From Haloplanus salinus (GTDB lineage Archaea > Halobacteriota > Halobacteria > Halobacteriales > Haloferacaceae), in the NCBI RefSeq assembly GCF_003336245.1, contig NZ_QPHM01000003.1:344975-408974 (forward strand): a stretch of DNA of 64,000 bases, written 5' to 3'. Positions 63,231 to 64,000 of the stretch are shown here, piece by piece. Under the pieces are notes generated by a model. That model was not told the DNA's origin. It saw nothing but the letters and a program-made list of their open reading frames with translations, and did not search any database. The position numbers and the translations under genes are program-made. How positions within the stretch are numbered: position 1 is the stretch's first letter; every line of letters starts with the position of its first letter.

Positions 63231-63704
63231 TCACTCACCTCGTTTGCCGTACGTCTCTTTCCCCCAGCCAAAATCGGAGGCTTCCTCGTTCCGTTCGAGG
63301 TAGTCCTCCAGCGTCTCGTGGATGGCTCGGCCGAGGTCCTGTAACGCGGCGTCGATCATCGAAACCGTGCTCGAATCGAGCGACTCGGTCGCGTCTCGCT
63401 CCCGCCAGTCGTCCGGTAGCGTCGGGACGTCGAAGCGAAGCCGGTCGTCGGTGGGGTCCCAGTAGAAGTCGAACGCCTGAAACAGGCCGAGATCGCTGAC
63501 GATTCGAACCTGCTCTTCGTCGAGGTCCGTGTACTCGGCCCACTCGTTGAACCCTTCCGTCCACGCTCCCTCCTGGAGCAGGTCTTCGAGATCCTCCCGG
63601 TAGAAGTCCTCTGACCCGAGCGTCTCGTCCTGCAACTCGAAGTCGCGTGGCTTCCCTCGATTCGAGAGGTCTGGGGGTTCCGGAACTGCTACGTCGAGTG
63701 CCAT
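63231..63704 (-). CDS. Acidic haloarchaeal hypothetical protein
   Basis: 157 residues, very acidic, with DFELQDETLGSEDFYREDLE, AWTEGFNEWAEYTDLDEEQV, VSDLGLFQAFDFYWDPTDDR and SMIDAALQDLGRAIHETLED. No known motif or membrane segment; family not recognised. Codon use is typical for the window. It lies 53 bases before the Usp gene on the same strand and may be transcribed with it. Confidence 0.72.
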   Translation of the reverse strand: MALDVAVPEPPDLSNRGKPRDFELQDETLGSEDFYREDLEDLLQEGAWTEGFNEWAEYTDLDEEQVRIVSDLGLFQAFDFYWDPTDDRLRFDVPTLPDDWRERDATESLDSSTVSMIDAALQDLGRAIHETLEDYLERNEEASDFGWGKETYGKRGE

Positions 63705-63811
63705 ACCACATGTTGACCCGTCAATACAATAAAGACCGGTAACGATGTTCGGAACCTCCGACTTCTGCGCTCACGTTGGCTTCCTAGAGTGTAGTAGCTT
63801 TATACGCCACT

Positions 63812-63846
63812 GCACACCCGATTGCGTGTCTTGCGATCGGGTGTGC
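63812..63846. repeat. Strong hairpin near the window end
   Basis: GCACACCCGATTGC (63,812-63,825) and GCGATCGGGTGTGC (63,833-63,846) are 14-base arms with one mismatch and a 7-base loop. A TATA-like CTTTATACG lies about 15-20 bases before. The rest of 63,705-64,000 shows no gene; it may be the upstream region of a gene beyond the window or hold a small RNA. Confidence 0.5.
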
Positions 63847-64000
63847 GAACGGGTCCAAACGCTACGATAGCTCTCGACTACGTGCGGTTTTGAGTTCTAC
63901 ACCGTCGGACACGGCGGTATAACGTTACTCTAATAATAAAAAACCCGCAGGACGTGAAAATATCGTCGGTTGATACAGTCGCGGAGCGAATACGCGACAT

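Noticed and set aside
1..64000. tRNA or rRNA genes
   Set aside because: I looked for cloverleaf-like stretches with a TTCGAATC-type loop and CCA context and for conserved rRNA blocks and found none that I could support by eye.

Overview
The window comes from a halophilic archaeon (class Halobacteria). Evidence: acidic proteins encoded by GC-rich DNA, an archaeal TFB, an Orc1/Cdc6 initiator, Bat-type PAS/GAF regulators, HalOD1 and DUF7504-type haloarchaeal proteins, TrmB regulators, and several TATA boxes about 25-30 bases before a start codon (leaderless genes). Genus cannot be told from the sequence.

Bases 1 to about 36,000 look like a plasmid or an integrated replicon. This part holds six tnpB genes of several lineages, an MNT/HEPN toxin-antitoxin pair, a TFB gene coupled to a tiny zinc-ribbon gene, a PCNA tail fragment, a rhomboid protease facing a 2179-residue secreted protein, and an orc1/cdc6 gene flanked on both sides by a new-looking 22-24 bp repeat (9 clear copies), which is probably a replication origin with its own recognition boxes. 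Its centre is a module of four genes (17.6-25.7 kb): a DUF932-like protein, an AAA+ MoxR-type ATPase carrying wHTH-like and HhH-like DNA-binding regions, a small HTH regulator, and a VWA protein with an N-terminal HELLH metallopeptidase-like motif. Five copies of a long-spaced dyad (arms GTTACCCCAC / GTGGGGTAAC) sit 45-160 bases before genes of this half only. I regard the ATPase/VWA module plus the dyad family as the best candidate for an undescribed system.

Bases 36,208-37,386 are a complete insertion sequence that carries a small membrane-protein passenger gene. To its right the content is more chromosome-like but strongly decayed: an IscU/SufU-like scaffold, a saccharopine-dehydrogenase-like reductase, an alpha/beta hydrolase, Usp proteins with an amphi-Trp protein, a Bat-HalOD1-DUF7504 operon, MazEF, a pair of 7TM sensor kinases (one lacking the phospho-acceptor His), a GIDE-domain protein, TrmB, MgtE, and many genes broken by a single frameshift or stop (PIN toxin, Fic, ISH3-like transposase, TrmB paralogue, Usp, two membrane proteins).

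The two halves are linked by a 128-base near-identical segment (23,002-23,129 and 51,944-52,071) that contains half of a dyad and the start of the VWA gene; at the second site it is read antisense as the C-terminus of a membrane protein. All functions are inferred from motifs seen by eye; no database search was run.
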